Source: Arcticibacterium sp964021845 (lineage in GTDB: Bacteria > Bacteroidota > Bacteroidia > Cytophagales > Spirosomataceae). Taken from it: a stretch of 64,000 nucleotides of DNA. This document shows, piece after piece, positions 9,877-19,330 of the stretch. Where the stretch lies: positions 124,001 through 188,000 of the forward strand of contig NZ_CAXHZC010000008.1 in NCBI RefSeq assembly GCF_964021845.1. The letters run 5' to 3'. Each line of letters begins with the position of its first letter. Within the stretch, counting starts at the first letter, position 1. The translations under genes and the position numbers were made by a program. Below the pieces are notes generated by a model. That model saw only the letters and a program-made list of their open reading frames with translations. It searched no databases and had not been told where the DNA came from.

Positions 9877-11064
9877 ATGAAATCATTGAAACCTTTGCTC
9901 CTTTCTCTTCCTTTCGTTTTAACTTTTGCCTGCAAGGCTCCAGAAAAAGAAAAAAACTGGTACAAAGGAAACTTGCACACCCATTCTTATTGGAGCGATG
10001 GTGATGAGTTCCCCGAAATGATAATGAACTGGTATAAGGGGCAAGGTTATCATTTTGTTGCACTGACAGATCATAACACCTTGGCCGAAGGCGATAAATG
10101 GAAAGTGATTCCCGAAGACAGTTTGCACCAAGCGGGTTTTGAAAGATACCTGAAAGAATATGGTGTGGAATGGGTGAATTATAAACTCGATTCTGCGGGG
10201 AGAAGGGTGGTGAAACTCAAAACTTACAACGAATACACGGATTTATTTGAGGAAAACGAAAAGTTTTTAATCATAAAAGCCGAAGAAATTACAGATGGTT
10301 TTGAGGGTAAACCACTGCATATGAATGCCACTAATATTCAAAGCAAGATAGAGGCTCAAGGTGGCGGAAGTGTGGTAGAAGTGCTTCAAAATAATATTGA
10401 CCAAGTTTTAAAGCAAAGAGAAGAAACTGGTGTGCCTATCATGCCACATATTAATCATCCTAATTTTGGTTATGCCATAACCTTAAATGATATGATAGCC
10501 CTAAAAGGAGAACGTTTCTTTGAAGTTTATAATGGGCATCCCACGGTTCATAATGAAGGAAACGAATCGCATATTTCTACAGAAGAAATGTGGGATAAAA
10601 TTAATATAGCCTACCTGAAAGCAAATAAGCCAATGATGCAGGGCTTGGCTACGGATGATACGCATCATTATCATTCTTTTGGGAAGTCATGGAGTAATGC
10701 TGGTAGAGGTTGGGTTATGGTGCATGCAGATTCTCTAAATGCGGCTTCTCTTATACATGCCATGGAAGCAGGCGATTTTTACTCAAGTACTGGCGTGACA
10801 TTAAAAAAGCTAAGTTTTGAGGACAAAAAACTTACTGTAGAAATTGATGGGGAAGAAGGCATAACATATACCACGACTTTTGTCGGTGTTAAAAAAGGTG
10901 CGGACAACTCCGAGGTTTTAAGTACTACGGAAGCATTGGAGAGTTCATTCGAAATGACAGATGATTTACTTTATATAAGATGTAAAGTCACTTCTTCAAA
11001 GTTACAAGATAATCCAATTGAGAATTTAATTTATGAAATGGCCTGGACACAGCCAGTTTTTTGA
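9877..11064 (+). CDS. PHP-domain (histidinol-phosphatase-like) lipoprotein
   Basis: A 395-residue protein with an SPII signal and lipobox (LTFAC, Cys about residue 20), so lipid-anchored in the cell envelope. The mature part starts with GNLHTHSYWSDGD and continues with VALTDHNTL, the first metal-binding motifs of the PHP phosphoesterase superfamily; later histidines (MPHINHPNFG, ATDDTHHYHSFG) complete a plausible trinuclear site. Envelope PHP proteins are common in Bacteroidota and their substrates are mostly unknown. The ATG at 9877 is preferred over a TTG two codons upstream. No clear terminator follows; 179 bp separate it from the next gene. Confidence 0.82.
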   Translation: MKSLKPLLLSLPFVLTFACKAPEKEKNWYKGNLHTHSYWSDGDEFPEMIMNWYKGQGYHFVALTDHNTLAEGDKWKVIPEDSLHQAGFERYLKEYGVEWVNYKLDSAGRRVVKLKTYNEYTDLFEENEKFLIIKAEEITDGFEGKPLHMNATNIQSKIEAQGGGSVVEVLQNNIDQVLKQREETGVPIMPHINHPNFGYAITLNDMIALKGERFFEVYNGHPTVHNEGNESHISTEEMWDKINIAYLKANKPMMQGLATDDTHHYHSFGKSWSNAGRGWVMVHADSLNAASLIHAMEAGDFYSSTGVTLKKLSFEDKKLTVEIDGEEGITYTTTFVGVKKGADNSEVLSTTEALESSFEMTDDLLYIRCKVTSSKLQDNPIENLIYEMAWTQPVF

Positions 11065-11243
11065 ACATATTGATTCTGAGTGGTATAAAACTTATTTACT
11101 GTTTAGAGTGATTTAGTATTTTTATTAGAAGCTTTAGAAAGTTTCATCTTTCACATAAAATTTGGGTCTAAAAACTTTAGATTAGTGCTTTATTGCATTT
11201 TTTTAGAATAAAGTATACGCTATAACCCAAGCTAAGATAAACC

Positions 11244-12356
11244 ATGAAACAAGTTTTAAGCACTCAGCGACTATTCTCTTTGGACGCTTTGCGAGGTTTT
11301 GATATGTTCTGGATTATGGGAGCTGAAGAAATCTTCCATAAGCTAGCCGAAATTACCAATACACCCGTTTGGGAAGGAGCTTGTAATCAATTTACACATC
11401 CAGATTGGCATGGTTTTGCTCTTTATGATTTAATATTTCCATTGTTTCTCTTCTTAGCAGGTGTGGCCACCCCGTATTCCGTAGGTAGGCAGCTGGAAAA
11501 AGGGAAAGACAAGCAAGGTTTATTATTTAAGGTGATAAAGAGAGGTCTAATTCTGGTTTTATTAGGCGTGATATACAATAACGGACTAGTGATTAAGCCT
11601 ATAGCTGAGATTAGGTTTGCCAGTGTTTTAGGTCGAATTGGAATTGCATATATGTTTGCCAATATTATTTATATCTACTTTAAAGACAGAGGGCAAGTAA
11701 TCTGGTTTGTGAGCTTGCTGCTAGGGTATTGGTTCCTTTTAATGTTTGGTTCGGCTCCGGGCTATCCTATGGGAGATTTAAGCATGCAAGGAAACATAGT
11801 TTCTTATCTGGACACTCTACTAGTTCCCGGAAAGCTTTACTTAGGCATACATGACCCAGAAGGTTTAGTTTCTGCTATTCCGGCCATTGGGACAGCTTTG
11901 TTAGGAATTTATGCTGGGAATATGTTGAAAAATACAACAGCTGATAAGCAAAAAGCTACCGTAGTCAAAATGCTGGCCATAGGTGTTTCTCTTGTAATTT
12001 TGGCTCAAATTTGGAACATATTCTTGCCAATAAATAAGAATCTTTGGACAAGTTCTTTTGTGCTTCAGTGTGGAGGAATTAGTATGGTCTTAATGGCTAC
12101 ATTTTATTACATAATAGATGTGTTAGGCTACCAAAAGTGGGCTTTTTTCTTCAAAGTTATCGGGGTCAATTCTATTCTGATTTACCTTTCAGGTCACTTT
12201 ATAGACTGGGAGTTTACTACCAATGCTTTATTTGCTTGGTTAGGGCAGTTGATTGGTGAGCCCTATAACGCCGTAGTCATGGTTATTTGCTTTTTAGCTG
12301 TAAAATGGGTTTTCCTGTATTTTATGTACAAGAAAAAGGTCTTCTTGAAGGTTTAA
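11244..12356 (+). CDS. Heparan-alpha-glucosaminide N-acetyltransferase-like membrane protein (NagX/DUF5009 type)
   Basis: A 370-residue polytopic inner-membrane protein with about ten hydrophobic segments. The N-terminus SLDALRGFDMFWIMG is the hallmark of the YeiB/HGSNAT/NagX superfamily, and HPDWHGFALYDLIFPLFLF follows as in bacterial members. Homologues acetylate amino sugars across the membrane using cytoplasmic acetyl-CoA; in Bacteroidota they often sit with amino-sugar catabolism genes, but no such genes are seen here, so the substrate is open. It is separated by only 3 bp from the serine hydrolase gene downstream, so the two are very probably co-transcribed. Confidence 0.82.
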   Translation: MKQVLSTQRLFSLDALRGFDMFWIMGAEEIFHKLAEITNTPVWEGACNQFTHPDWHGFALYDLIFPLFLFLAGVATPYSVGRQLEKGKDKQGLLFKVIKRGLILVLLGVIYNNGLVIKPIAEIRFASVLGRIGIAYMFANIIYIYFKDRGQVIWFVSLLLGYWFLLMFGSAPGYPMGDLSMQGNIVSYLDTLLVPGKLYLGIHDPEGLVSAIPAIGTALLGIYAGNMLKNTTADKQKATVVKMLAIGVSLVILAQIWNIFLPINKNLWTSSFVLQCGGISMVLMATFYYIIDVLGYQKWAFFFKVIGVNSILIYLSGHFIDWEFTTNALFAWLGQLIGEPYNAVVMVICFLAVKWVFLYFMYKKKVFLKV

Positions 12357-12359
12357 TAA

Positions 12360-13391
12360 ATGATTTTGAAAAAGGTATTGGTTCTTCTAAGCTTCAGTTT
12401 GATAATTACATTTTACGGATGTATAAAGTCAAAACCAGCTTTGGCTGAAGAGGTAGAACTGATTGTAAACAATAGTGAGTTTAACGGTGTAGTTTTGATT
12501 AGTCAGAACAATGAGCAGAGTCTTTTAAAAGCAAAAGGTTTTGCTGATATAGAAAAGCGAGTACCGCTCAAAACATCAGACTTGTTTGTCATAGGTTCTA
12601 TTAGTAAGCAAATAACAGCAGTATTGATTCTCAAAGAATTTGAGAAAGGAAGTATAACACTCCACGACCCTATTTCAAAGTATCTTAAACTAGCCCAGCC
12701 TTGGTCAAACACGATAACTATTCATCACCTACTCACTCACACCCATGGAATTGTGGACGTAAATCAAGATTTAGCTTTTGAAGTTGGTTCTCAGTTTCAG
12801 TATTCTCAGTTGGGTTATGAGCTGCTCGCCAATATTTTGGAAAAAGTAAAAGGCCAGTCTTTTCAAGAAATCTCAACAGCTTTTTTTAGAGAAAACGGAT
12901 TGATGAAAACGTTTCATCCTGCCGATACAACCTACTCTGATTTGGTGAAAGGGTACATTCAAAACAGCGATAGCACTTTTACATTTGAAACTACAAGTTT
13001 AGAAAACTACGTACCAGCAGGGGCTTTAATTTCTAATGTTGAAGATTTACAGCTTTGGAATAAACTTCTTTACAGTGGAGTTCTGGTGAATTTTGAGACG
13101 CTAGAATTGATGAAAACGAGGTATGCCACCAGAGAGCATCCTATTTTTGGTAAGGTAGAATACGGTTATGGATTATTATTTAAAGATGGTCAGGCAAATG
13201 TAGAAGTGGGAGCATTCGGCTATGCCCCAGCTTTTGTTTCGGCTTGTTACTATTACCCAGAGATAAAAACAAGCATAGTTGTTTTAGAAAACGTAGCCAG
13301 AAACTTGGAAGACTTTAAAAAGACTTTTGCTGTACATTCTGAAATTATGGCTTTAGCAAAACAAGCCGCCTTAAAAGAAAGCGGCTTGTAA
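12360..13391 (+). CDS. Beta-lactamase-fold serine hydrolase, lipoprotein
   Basis: A 343-residue exported protein with a lipobox-like site (ITFYGC). It shows the class C beta-lactamase/PBP pattern: SxxK as SISK within VIGSISKQIT, HHLLTHTHGI, and a second motif FQYSQLGYELLA, where the usual YSN is YSQ. Such proteins act as esterases, D-aminopeptidases or D,D-peptidases; the true substrate cannot be read from sequence. It shares an operon with the preceding acetyltransferase-like gene. The last codons form a perfect 9-bp stem-loop (13361-13389) that may serve as terminator for the convergent gene. Confidence 0.82.
   Translation: MILKKVLVLLSFSLIITFYGCIKSKPALAEEVELIVNNSEFNGVVLISQNNEQSLLKAKGFADIEKRVPLKTSDLFVIGSISKQITAVLILKEFEKGSITLHDPISKYLKLAQPWSNTITIHHLLTHTHGIVDVNQDLAFEVGSQFQYSQLGYELLANILEKVKGQSFQEISTAFFRENGLMKTFHPADTTYSDLVKGYIQNSDSTFTFETTSLENYVPAGALISNVEDLQLWNKLLYSGVLVNFETLELMKTRYATREHPIFGKVEYGYGLLFKDGQANVEVGAFGYAPAFVSACYYYPEIKTSIVVLENVARNLEDFKKTFAVHSEIMALAKQAALKESGL
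13361..13389 (-). terminator. Stem-loop inside the 3' end of the serine hydrolase gene
   Basis: ACAAGCCGC and GCGGCTTGT pair perfectly over 9 bp around an 11 nt loop. On the minus strand, just past the stop of the 13398-13925 gene, the stem is followed by TTTTG, a weak U-tract. It could end that gene's transcript while also coding residues of the convergent protein. Confidence 0.4.
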
Positions 13392-13397
13392 TGAAGG

Positions 13398-13925
13398 TTA
13401 TTTTCTGAGCCACCAGCCAAACCAGAGACCTACTAAGCCCCAGGAACCAACGGCGTCCAAAAGATAAGCTAGCGTTGGTGTTTCAAACCAAATAGAGTTA
13501 AGATAAGGAATGGTGAAATATCCAATAAACCCTACAGCAATACAAGAGGTTAGAATTGTTTGAAAGTTAGGGTTAGTCATTTTTAACAATAGCCAAGCCA
13601 TTAGACCCGCTGCCAGTATGTCAATTAGAAACCCGCGAGACATGCTGGCAGCCATATTATTTGTCATTTCTTTATGGAAATATACTTGTGCCCATGGTTT
13701 GCCCAAAGCGGATTGCATAACTTCTTGGCTATCTTCGCCAGGAGCAGCGTTTGGCATAAAATAAAAGCCCTCTTCTAAGTTTTCATTTAGAAATTCTAAG
13801 ACCTTGTCCTGATTGGGAGAATATTGCTGGGTGTCAGCATGAAAATTGATAGCAGCCCAAGAGGCAAACTGCCACAGGAAAAGAATAAGGCCACCTACTA
13901 AGGCACCGATAATTAGTTTTTTCAT
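13398..13925 (-). CDS. Membrane protein of unknown function
   Basis: A 175-residue protein with a hydrophobic N-terminal segment (residues 4-24), a soluble extracytoplasmic stretch of about 70 residues (NFHADTQQYSP to MTNNMAASM), and three further hydrophobic segments from about residue 98 to the end (GFLIDILAAGLMAWLLL, then two more), finishing GLWFGWWLRK. I do not recognise a family. It is monocistronic, convergent with the serine hydrolase gene 6 bp away and transcribed away from rocD. The ATG is followed by the typical basic MKK start. Confidence 0.7.
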   Translation of the reverse strand: MKKLIIGALVGGLILFLWQFASWAAINFHADTQQYSPNQDKVLEFLNENLEEGFYFMPNAAPGEDSQEVMQSALGKPWAQVYFHKEMTNNMAASMSRGFLIDILAAGLMAWLLLKMTNPNFQTILTSCIAVGFIGYFTIPYLNSIWFETPTLAYLLDAVGSWGLVGLWFGWWLRK

Positions 13926-14009
13926 TTGAGGTATAAGGTTAGTTTAATCAAGTTTCAAAAAAAATAACCTCAAATGCAAATGCTCTTATATTTTGCTAAA
14001 TGCTCATAG

Positions 14010-15239
14010 CTAGGCTTTAAAAGCCATAACTGATTTTTCGATGATAGCTACAGCCTCCAGTATTTGTTCTTCGGTAATGACTAAAGGCGGAGCAAATCTG
14101 ATTTTGTTTCCATGCGTTGGTTTTGCGAGTAGTCCATTATCACGTAGTTTTAAACAGATGTTCCAAGCCATTGGCGAGTCTTCATCTGTGTCAATTTCTA
14201 TGGCGTTTAGCAAACCTTTGCCTCTTACTAGTCTAATAAGTGAAGTTTTGTCAATGAGTTTATTAATTTCATCTCTAAAAAGTTGTCCAAGTTTTTCGGC
14301 TTTATCTGCTAAATTTTCGTCTAAGACTACTTTTAAAGACTCCATAGCCACAGCACATGCCAACGGGTTTCCTCCATAAGTAGAACCATGCTCACCGGGT
14401 TTTATAGTAAGCATAATGTTGTCATCTGCCAATACAGCAGATACAGGTAATACACCACCAGAGAGTGCTTTTCCTAAAATTACGATGTCTGGTTTTATTC
14501 CAGAATGCTCTATACATAGCATCTTACCGGTACGGGCTATGCCAGTTTGGATTTCATCTGCTATAAAAAGCACGTTTGCGTTTTTACATAGTTTATGAGC
14601 TTCAGAAAGATAATTTGAGTCTGGAACTACTACGCCGGCTTCACCTTGAATAGGTTCTACTATAAATCCTGCAATAAATGGGTCTTCCATAATGGCTGCT
14701 TCCAGTGCTTTGATATCATTATAAGGAACCACATCAAAACCAGGCATATAAGGTCCAAAACCTTTCTTGCTCATTGGGTCGGTAGATGCTGAAATAACAG
14801 CAAGCGTTCTGCCATGAAAATTTTCTCCAGCAAAAACTATTTTAGCTTTTCCTTCAGGAATTCCTTTGACCTCATATGCCCATTTTCTACAAAGTTTCAA
14901 TGCTGTTTCTACGGCTTCCACACCTGAGTTCATCATCAAAACCTTTTGATAGCCAAAAAGCTCACTCATGTATTGTTCAAATTCACCTAGCCGTGAATTG
15001 TAAAAGGCCCTAGAAGTAAGCGTTAGCTTTTGAGCTTGTTCTGTCAAAGCATTGATAATTCTAGGATGGCAATGGCCTTGATTTACAGCAGAATATGCAG
15101 AAAGAAAATCGTAGTATTTCTTGCCTTCTACGTCCCAAACGAAAACGCCATCGCCTTTATCTAAAACCACTGGAAGTGGGTGGTAGTTATGAGCACCATA
15201 CTTATCTTCTAGGGCTATAAGGCTTTCTGAATTGTTCAT
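14010..15239 (-). CDS. rocD: Ornithine--oxo-acid transaminase (ornithine aminotransferase)
   Basis: A 409-residue PLP-dependent class III aminotransferase converting ornithine and 2-oxoglutarate to glutamate semialdehyde and glutamate in arginine/ornithine catabolism. Characteristic segments are ALEDKYGAHNYHPLPVVL at the N-terminus, SAYSAVNQGHCHPRI, MNSGVEAVETALKLCRKWAY, FIVEPIQGEAGVVVPD, and the PLP lysine in ILGKALSGG. The length matches RocD. A divergent Lrp-type gene begins 115 bp away and is the likely regulator. A TACCTTTG element lies at 15264-15271 on its strand. Confidence 0.94.
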   Translation of the reverse strand: MNNSESLIALEDKYGAHNYHPLPVVLDKGDGVFVWDVEGKKYYDFLSAYSAVNQGHCHPRIINALTEQAQKLTLTSRAFYNSRLGEFEQYMSELFGYQKVLMMNSGVEAVETALKLCRKWAYEVKGIPEGKAKIVFAGENFHGRTLAVISASTDPMSKKGFGPYMPGFDVVPYNDIKALEAAIMEDPFIAGFIVEPIQGEAGVVVPDSNYLSEAHKLCKNANVLFIADEIQTGIARTGKMLCIEHSGIKPDIVILGKALSGGVLPVSAVLADDNIMLTIKPGEHGSTYGGNPLACAVAMESLKVVLDENLADKAEKLGQLFRDEINKLIDKTSLIRLVRGKGLLNAIEIDTDEDSPMAWNICLKLRDNGLLAKPTHGNKIRFAPPLVITEEQILEAVAIIEKSVMAFKA

Positions 15240-15263
15240 TTCTGCGTATTTTTTTTATTTCTT

Positions 15264-15271
15264 CAAAGGTA
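15264..15271 (-). promoter_or_regulatory. Possible rocD -7 element (TACCTTTG)
   Basis: On the minus strand TACCTTTG matches the TAnnTTTG consensus 24 bp before the rocD ATG. No TTG is seen at the standard distance, which would fit a promoter needing activation, for example by the divergent Lrp-type protein (inference). Confidence 0.4.
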
Positions 15272-15354
15272 ATTATTTGACTTGTGAGATGTGCAGATGG
15301 AGTCATATTGATTATTTTTGACAAAATAAAAGTTGAATTAACTTTTTAAGGCCA

Positions 15355-15801
15355 ATGGATAATACAGATAAAGAAATACTAAAATTACTTAGCCAAGATG
15401 GTCGGAAGCCTTATTCTGAAATTGCTAAGTTTTTAGATATTTCAAATACCATGGTACATCAGCGAGTAAGCAAGATGAAACAAAAGGGTTATCTGAAAGG
15501 AGTGGAGGTAGTACTGGATGAGCGAAAAATGGGTTACGAGTGGAGTGCTTTTACAGGGATAGAGCTTAAAGAAGATTCAGACTCGAAAGCTATTATAGCC
15601 GCACTAGAGAAGATTCCAGAAGTGATAGAATGCTATTATATAACAGGAAAATATACCCTTTATATTAGAATAGTGGCTAGAGATAGCGAACACATGCGGA
15701 GTGTACTTTATGAGAAAATTGACCACATTCCGGGGGTGCTAAAAACGGAATCACTCATTGATTTTGGTACAGCTTTTAAACGGGGAGTGCCTATTGTTTA
15801 A
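15355..15801 (+). CDS. Lrp/AsnC family transcriptional regulator
   Basis: A 148-residue DNA-binding protein. Residues 1-60 form the AsnC-type winged helix-turn-helix (DNTDKEILKLLSQDGRKPYS, then EIAKFLDISNTMVHQRVSKM). Residues of about 65-140 form the RAM/Lrp ligand-binding and oligomerisation domain (VIECYYITGKYTLYIRIVA). The family responds to amino acids. Its divergent position next to rocD suggests control of ornithine/arginine catabolism, probably with autoregulation from the 115 bp shared region. The start is an ATG directly at the MDNTDKEIL motif. Confidence 0.9.
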   Translation: MDNTDKEILKLLSQDGRKPYSEIAKFLDISNTMVHQRVSKMKQKGYLKGVEVVLDERKMGYEWSAFTGIELKEDSDSKAIIAALEKIPEVIECYYITGKYTLYIRIVARDSEHMRSVLYEKIDHIPGVLKTESLIDFGTAFKRGVPIV

Positions 15802-15907
15802 ACCTTTTTTTGCTTAAAAAAACAAACATTAAATCTATTTATAAAGCCTGCAACAAGTTAGATTTCTCGCTATTGAATTTTGTAATTTGCGGGCTGAATT
15901 TAGACTT

Positions 15908-17047
15908 ATGAGAGAAACAATATATTTTGATAATGCCGCCACCACTTCTTTAAGTCCTGAGGTATTAGAGGTTATGCTGCCTTATTTTAAGGAAATTTAT
16001 GGAAACGGCTCTTCTATTCATGGAATGGGAAGAAAGGCCAAGGCCGCTGTAGAAAATGCAAGGAAAAAAGTAGCTGAAACTTTAGGGACTTCACCTTCAG
16101 AACTTTTCTTTACTTCAGGCGGAACCGAAGCAAATAATACTGTTTTAAGAAGTGCGGTAGAAAGCCTTGGTATAAAAACTATTATTTCTTCCAGTATAGA
16201 GCATCATGCGGTGTTGCATCCTTTGGAGTATTTGTCTAGTAAGGGTCTTGTTAACTTTAAATTGGTAAAACTTGATGAAAACGGTTCTGTAGATTATCAA
16301 GATTTGGAAGAAGTTCTAAAAAACAGCCCGAATGCTTTGGTGAGCTTAATGCATGGCAATAATGAGGTCGGGAATATTCTAGACTTGAAAAGAGTTTCTA
16401 AACTTTGTAGAGAAAATAAGGCTCTGTTTCACTCAGATATGGTTCAAACAGTAGGTAAGCTTCCTATCAATCTTCAAGAAATTGATATTGACTTTATTTC
16501 GGGCTCTGCTCATAAATTTCACGGGCCTAAAGGTGTTGGTTTCTTATATATAAATGCCAATAATAAACTTACACCATACCTTATAGGTGGAGCTCAAGAA
16601 AGAAATATGCGTGGCGGAACAGAGAATGTAGCTGGCATAAGTGGTTTGGCTCATGCCTTGGCTTTGGCCACAGCAGCCATGTCTGAAAGAAAAGCTCATA
16701 TTTTGGCTTTAAAAACTTATCTTAAGAAAGAACTGGAATCATCTTTTAAGGGGATTAGGTTCAATGGTATGTCGGGAGATTTAGATAATAGCCTTTATCA
16801 TATTTTAAATGCAAGTTTTCCTGCTCATCCAGATAATGAGATGCTCCTTTTTAGTCTAGACATTGAAGGTATTTGTGTTTCAGGTGGTTCGGCTTGCAGC
16901 AGTGGAACAGATATAGGATCACATGTATTAGAAGCACTAAAGATACAAGATGAAAGGGCCAATGTTCGTTTCTCATTTAGTGAGCAAAATACGATGGAAG
17001 AAATTGACAAAACCATAATAGTGCTAAAAAGGATTTTAGGTAAATAG
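15908..17047 (+). CDS. Cysteine desulfurase (NifS/IscS family)
   Basis: A 379-residue PLP enzyme that takes sulfur from cysteine for Fe-S cluster assembly or tRNA thiolation. Seen: YFDNAATTSLSPEVLEVM at the N-terminus, SIHGMGRKAKAAVENAR, FTSGGTEANN, the PLP lysine in SGSAHKFHGPKGVG, and the active-site cysteine in GGSACSSG, a class I loop. The ATG at 15908 is preferred to a TTG seven codons upstream, since it sits directly before the conserved start. It lies 39 bp before ppk1 on the same strand, so read-through is possible. Which sulfur acceptor it serves cannot be told; no iscU or suf genes are nearby. Confidence 0.92.
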   Translation: MRETIYFDNAATTSLSPEVLEVMLPYFKEIYGNGSSIHGMGRKAKAAVENARKKVAETLGTSPSELFFTSGGTEANNTVLRSAVESLGIKTIISSSIEHHAVLHPLEYLSSKGLVNFKLVKLDENGSVDYQDLEEVLKNSPNALVSLMHGNNEVGNILDLKRVSKLCRENKALFHSDMVQTVGKLPINLQEIDIDFISGSAHKFHGPKGVGFLYINANNKLTPYLIGGAQERNMRGGTENVAGISGLAHALALATAAMSERKAHILALKTYLKKELESSFKGIRFNGMSGDLDNSLYHILNASFPAHPDNEMLLFSLDIEGICVSGGSACSSGTDIGSHVLEALKIQDERANVRFSFSEQNTMEEIDKTIIVLKRILGK

Positions 17048-17086
17048 TCCTTTTATTGCTCGAGTTCTTTTCAAAAACAACACGCT

Positions 17087-19330
17087 ATGAAACAGTTATT
17101 AGATTATATAAAGACGGTTTTTATGCCCAACGAGGGAAATATAACAGAAAGCACCACTCCGGTATTTGTAAGTAAAGAAGAAAAGCAACTAGAAAGTATA
17201 GCTAATTCTCCTTTGCTTAGTAGAGACTTAAGCTGGATGACTTTTAATAACAGAGTCTTAGACCAAGCTAAAAAAGCGGACTTGTCTATTTTTGACAAGC
17301 TGAAATTTATGGCTATTACGGAGTCAAATCTAGATGAGTTTTTTACGGTAAGAGTAGGTAGTTTATATAACTATCTAGATTACGGAAAACAGCGAATTGA
17401 TTATTCAGGCTTACGCGAAACGCCGTTTAGGGCTAGACTTTTGGCTTTAACCAGTGATTTTTATCAAGAAAGAAATAGACTTTTTAGAGAAGAGTTAGAG
17501 CCTGAGTTTCTGAAAAATGGCTTTAAGATTATAGGTTTTGAGGATTTAAATCCTACAGAAAAAAAGAAGGCGGTAGATTTCTTTGAAAATAATATTTTCC
17601 CAATGCTTACGCCAATGGTCTATGACCAAACACACGCATTCCCAATTCTTTTGGCAAAGAACCTTATTCTAGGAGTGGTAACTAACGCCAAGAAAAGGTT
17701 TTACAGCAGTTTAGATGATGAGCCAAGAAAGCTGTCTTTTATTCAAATTCCGAGAAACTTGCCAAAATTTTACACTTTTGAAGAGAATGATGTAATAAAG
17801 TTTTTGCCAATTGAGAGAATCATAATAAACCAAATTCAGAAGCTTTATAGAAATGTAAAGATTGAGTCGGTAGATGTATTTAGGATTCTAAGAAATGGAG
17901 ATTTTACTTTAGAAGAGAGCGACGATATTGAAGCGGATTTTGTGGATGAAATCAAACAAAAAATTAAAGAAAGAAAGGTTGGTAGGTTAGTAAGTATTTC
18001 CATAGAACATGAACCGTCAAAATGGATGATGGATGTGCTCAAAAAGCGATGGGAGATAGATGAAGCTAATATTTTTATAAATACCGAGCTTATGGATTAT
18101 ACCCGTCTTTGGGAGCTTATAGGCCATCCTGAGTTTAAAGAAGAGCTGCCGCAGCCCAAACCTGCAGTACCTGCCTTTAACTTTGGTAGAGATAAGATGC
18201 ATAGCATTTTTGATACACTAAAAGACCAGGACGTATTGCTACATCACCCGTATAATAATTTTGAGCCAGTACTTCAACTGGTGGAAAGGGCGGCAAAAGA
18301 CCCTAAAGTGTTGGCCATTAAATTGACTATCTACAGGCTTGCCAAAAATTCTAGAATTACGGCTGCTTTATTAAAAGCTGCCGAAAACGGGAAACACGTT
18401 TCAGCGTTGTTTGAAATTAAAGCTCGTTTTGACGAAGAAAACAACATTAAAGAAGCCGCAAAACTTCAAAAGGCTGGCTGTTTTGTAATTTATGGCATTG
18501 GGGGTTTAAAGACCCACACCAAACTCATGCTGATAGTAAGGAAAGAGGGCGACAAAGTGGTTCAATATGCCCATATGGCCTCTGGAAATTATAATGAAGA
18601 CACTGCAAAGCTCTATACCGATATAGGTATCATGACCTCTAAACCAGACTATACTAAAGATATTTCTGAATTTTTTAATGTAATTACTGGTCATTCTATC
18701 CCTACTAATTATCGGAATCTCATTACCTCTCCCAGAGATATGCGAAACACCATCATTGAGATGATTAGAAAAGAAGCCTCGAATGCGAAGAAAGGTTTAC
18801 CAGCAGGTATTTGTATCAAAATTAACTCTCTGGAAGATAAAGAAACCATTGAAGAGTTTTATGCGGCATCGCAGGCTGGAGTTAAAATAGAGCTTATTGT
18901 AAGAGGAATTTGCTGTCTTAAACCTGGTAGAAAAGGTTTGAGCGAAAATATTAATGTCAAATCTATTGTAGGGCACTATTTAGAACACTCTCGTATTTTT
19001 TATTTCCATAATAATGGCCATCCGAAGGTTTTTGGTAGTAGTGCAGATGCCATGGTAAGGAGCTTCGACAGGCGTATCGAATCTATGTTTGAAATAGTGG
19101 ATGAAGGCATTAAAAAGAAGCTTATTCTTATGCTAAAGAATAATTTAAAAGACAATGTAAACTCTTATGATTTACTTGAGTCTGGAGAATATATAAAGAG
19201 AGATTCTTCGGTAGAACCTTTCAACATTCATGAAGAGTTTTATAACTTAAAAGATGAAGACATAGAGAAGGCAAGTTTGGCATATTTATTCCAAAATGAG
19301 CCTGAGGTGGAGTTAAATAGAGAAGCCTAA
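17087..19330 (+). CDS. ppk1: Polyphosphate kinase 1
   Basis: A 747-residue enzyme making inorganic polyphosphate from ATP. The N-terminal domain (SRDLSWMTFNNRVLDQAKK and TESNLDEFFTVRVGSL) and the two PLD-like catalytic domains are all present: IYRLAKNSRITAALLKAAEN, KTHTKLMLIVRKE, YAHMASGNYNEDTAKLYTDI and VGHYLEHSRIFYF, the histidine-bearing active-site segments. The first 35 residues (MKQLLDYIKTVFMPNEGN) are a short extension over the core. It lies downstream of a cysteine desulfurase. Its last 18 bp overlap the end of the convergent gene at 19313. Confidence 0.95.
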   Translation: MKQLLDYIKTVFMPNEGNITESTTPVFVSKEEKQLESIANSPLLSRDLSWMTFNNRVLDQAKKADLSIFDKLKFMAITESNLDEFFTVRVGSLYNYLDYGKQRIDYSGLRETPFRARLLALTSDFYQERNRLFREELEPEFLKNGFKIIGFEDLNPTEKKKAVDFFENNIFPMLTPMVYDQTHAFPILLAKNLILGVVTNAKKRFYSSLDDEPRKLSFIQIPRNLPKFYTFEENDVIKFLPIERIIINQIQKLYRNVKIESVDVFRILRNGDFTLEESDDIEADFVDEIKQKIKERKVGRLVSISIEHEPSKWMMDVLKKRWEIDEANIFINTELMDYTRLWELIGHPEFKEELPQPKPAVPAFNFGRDKMHSIFDTLKDQDVLLHHPYNNFEPVLQLVERAAKDPKVLAIKLTIYRLAKNSRITAALLKAAENGKHVSALFEIKARFDEENNIKEAAKLQKAGCFVIYGIGGLKTHTKLMLIVRKEGDKVVQYAHMASGNYNEDTAKLYTDIGIMTSKPDYTKDISEFFNVITGHSIPTNYRNLITSPRDMRNTIIEMIRKEASNAKKGLPAGICIKINSLEDKETIEEFYAASQAGVKIELIVRGICCLKPGRKGLSENINVKSIVGHYLEHSRIFYFHNNGHPKVFGSSADAMVRSFDRRIESMFEIVDEGIKKKLILMLKNNLKDNVNSYDLLESGEYIKRDSSVEPFNIHEEFYNLKDEDIEKASLAYLFQNEPEVELNREA

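Noticed and set aside
15802..15907. Terminator suspected after the Lrp-type gene (T7 then A7 stretch)
   Set aside because: The T and A runs could pair, but there is no GC-containing stem, so a stable terminator hairpin is not supported.
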